DNA of 5,970 bases from JAKEGN01 sp964465665 (GTDB lineage: Bacteria; Pseudomonadota; Gammaproteobacteria; Steroidobacterales; Woeseiaceae): the NCBI GenBank assembly GCA_964465665.1, contig CAYXKM010000143.1:1-5970 (forward strand), read 5' to 3'. Position numbers and translations under genes: made by a program. A model generated the notes under the pieces. The model was not told the origin of the DNA, ran no database searches, and saw only the letters and a list, made by a program, of their open reading frames with translations. Every line of letters starts with the position of its first letter. Positions within the stretch are counted from its first letter, which is position 1. This document shows, in pieces, positions 5,648 to 5,970 of the stretch.

Positions 5648-5970
5648 ATGCGACGCTGGTCGATACCGGTGTTTATTGCGGCCACGAGCCTGCTTTTCGA
5701 GCTTGCCGGTGATGCTGGGCGACTCGCCCTGCGATTCGATCGCCGTGCGATCGAGGCGGGCGAGTACTGGCGTCTTCTTACAGGCCATTTCGCGCACCTG
5801 AGCTCCGGCCACCTGGTCATGAACCTGCTCGGACTGTTGCTGGTATGGCTGCTTTGCGGACGCTGCTTCGGCATCAGGTCCTGGTGCCTGGTGTTGCTGC
5901 TCACATTGATCGGAATCGACCTCGGTTTGTGGTTTCTCGATCCCGATGTCGCGTGGTATGTCGGACTTTC
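5648..5970 (+). CDS. rrtA: Rhombosortase-type rhomboid intramembrane serine protease (partial, 3' end cut)
   Basis: Rhomboid proteases cut substrates within the inner membrane using a Ser-His pair. The rhombosortase branch (RrtA in Vibrio cholerae) processes proteins with a C-terminal GlyGly-CTERM anchor. Visible here are 107 codons plus two bases. The first helix is at about 5-20. Next come GEYWRLLTGHFAHL (38-51), the rhomboid WR and loop histidines, then HLVMNLLG (55-62), whose His55 and Asn59 match the oxyanion-stabilising pair of GlpG. Hydrophobic segments follow at about 60-69 and 79-97. The window ends in WYVGL plus TC, so residue 108 is Ser whatever the next base is, as expected for the nucleophile of the GxSG motif. 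The compact N-terminus with no extra domain fits rhombosortase. An in-frame ATG at 5609 would add 13 residues (MGLGQVWGGVPAA). Neither start has a well-spaced ribosome site; 5648 begins basic (MRRW) and fits the fold better. A cysteine pair (CGRC, 70-73) is unusual. Confidence 0.85.
   Translation, partial: MRRWSIPVFIAATSLLFELAGDAGRLALRFDRRAIEAGEYWRLLTGHFAHLSSGHLVMNLLGLLLVWLLCGRCFGIRSWCLVLLLTLIGIDLGLWFLDPDVAWYVGL

Noticed and set aside
1..5970. Search for mobile elements, CRISPR arrays, tRNA or other RNA genes, toxin-antitoxin or defence genes
   Set aside because: No repeats, terminal inverted repeats, tRNA-like folds or foreign gene families were seen; almost all of the window is accounted for by T2SS genes and the rhombosortase.

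Overview
The window is most of a type II secretion system (T2SS) gene cluster from a Gram-negative bacterium. Eight genes lie on the minus strand. In transcription order, from about 5590 down to 15, they are gspG, gspH, gspI, gspJ, gspK, gspL, gspM and gspN. A ninth gene, a rhomboid-family intramembrane protease of the rhombosortase type, starts divergently at the right end and runs off the window. GC content is moderately high by eye. Gene order and protein style suggest a gammaproteobacterium; I cannot name a genus from this sequence. The gspL-M-N tail is reminiscent of the Xanthomonas xps cluster, where a GspD secretin gene follows gspN.

Right end (5536-5970): the AT-rich gap between gspG and the divergent protease gene is the only non-coding stretch of any size. 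It holds a good candidate extended -10 promoter reading left into gspG and a weaker candidate reading right into the protease gene. The two overlap. The protease ORF is cut at the window edge inside the codon of its predicted nucleophilic serine.

Pseudopilin block (2512-5535): GspG is the major pseudopilin, GspH and GspI are minor pseudopilins, and GspJ and GspK form the rest of the tip complex. All carry prepilin-type N-termini. GspG, GspI and GspK have Gly at the cleavage site, while GspH and GspJ both have Ala there. Several start codons had to be revised from the longest possible reading: GspG probably starts at a GTG at 5535, GspH at 5075, GspI at 4504 and GspK at 3444.

Inner-membrane platform block (15-2509): GspL is the cytoplasmic ATPase-recruiting protein with one membrane span, GspM is its small membrane partner, and GspN is an accessory inner-membrane protein. 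Genes overlap by 4 or 20 bases or are separated by only 2 to 7, so the set looks like one translationally coupled operon.

Together these genes encode the periplasmic pseudopilus and part of its assembly platform. The secretin GspD, the ATPase GspE, the platform protein GspF, GspC and the prepilin peptidase GspO are not in the window. Rhombosortases process GlyGly-CTERM proteins, a group that includes T2SS substrates, so the divergent neighbour is probably functionally linked. I found no RNA genes, CRISPR arrays, mobile elements or clear terminators. The region is largely a recognisable T2SS locus; the notable points are the rhombosortase linkage, the operon starting at gspG, and the paired Ala cleavage sites.
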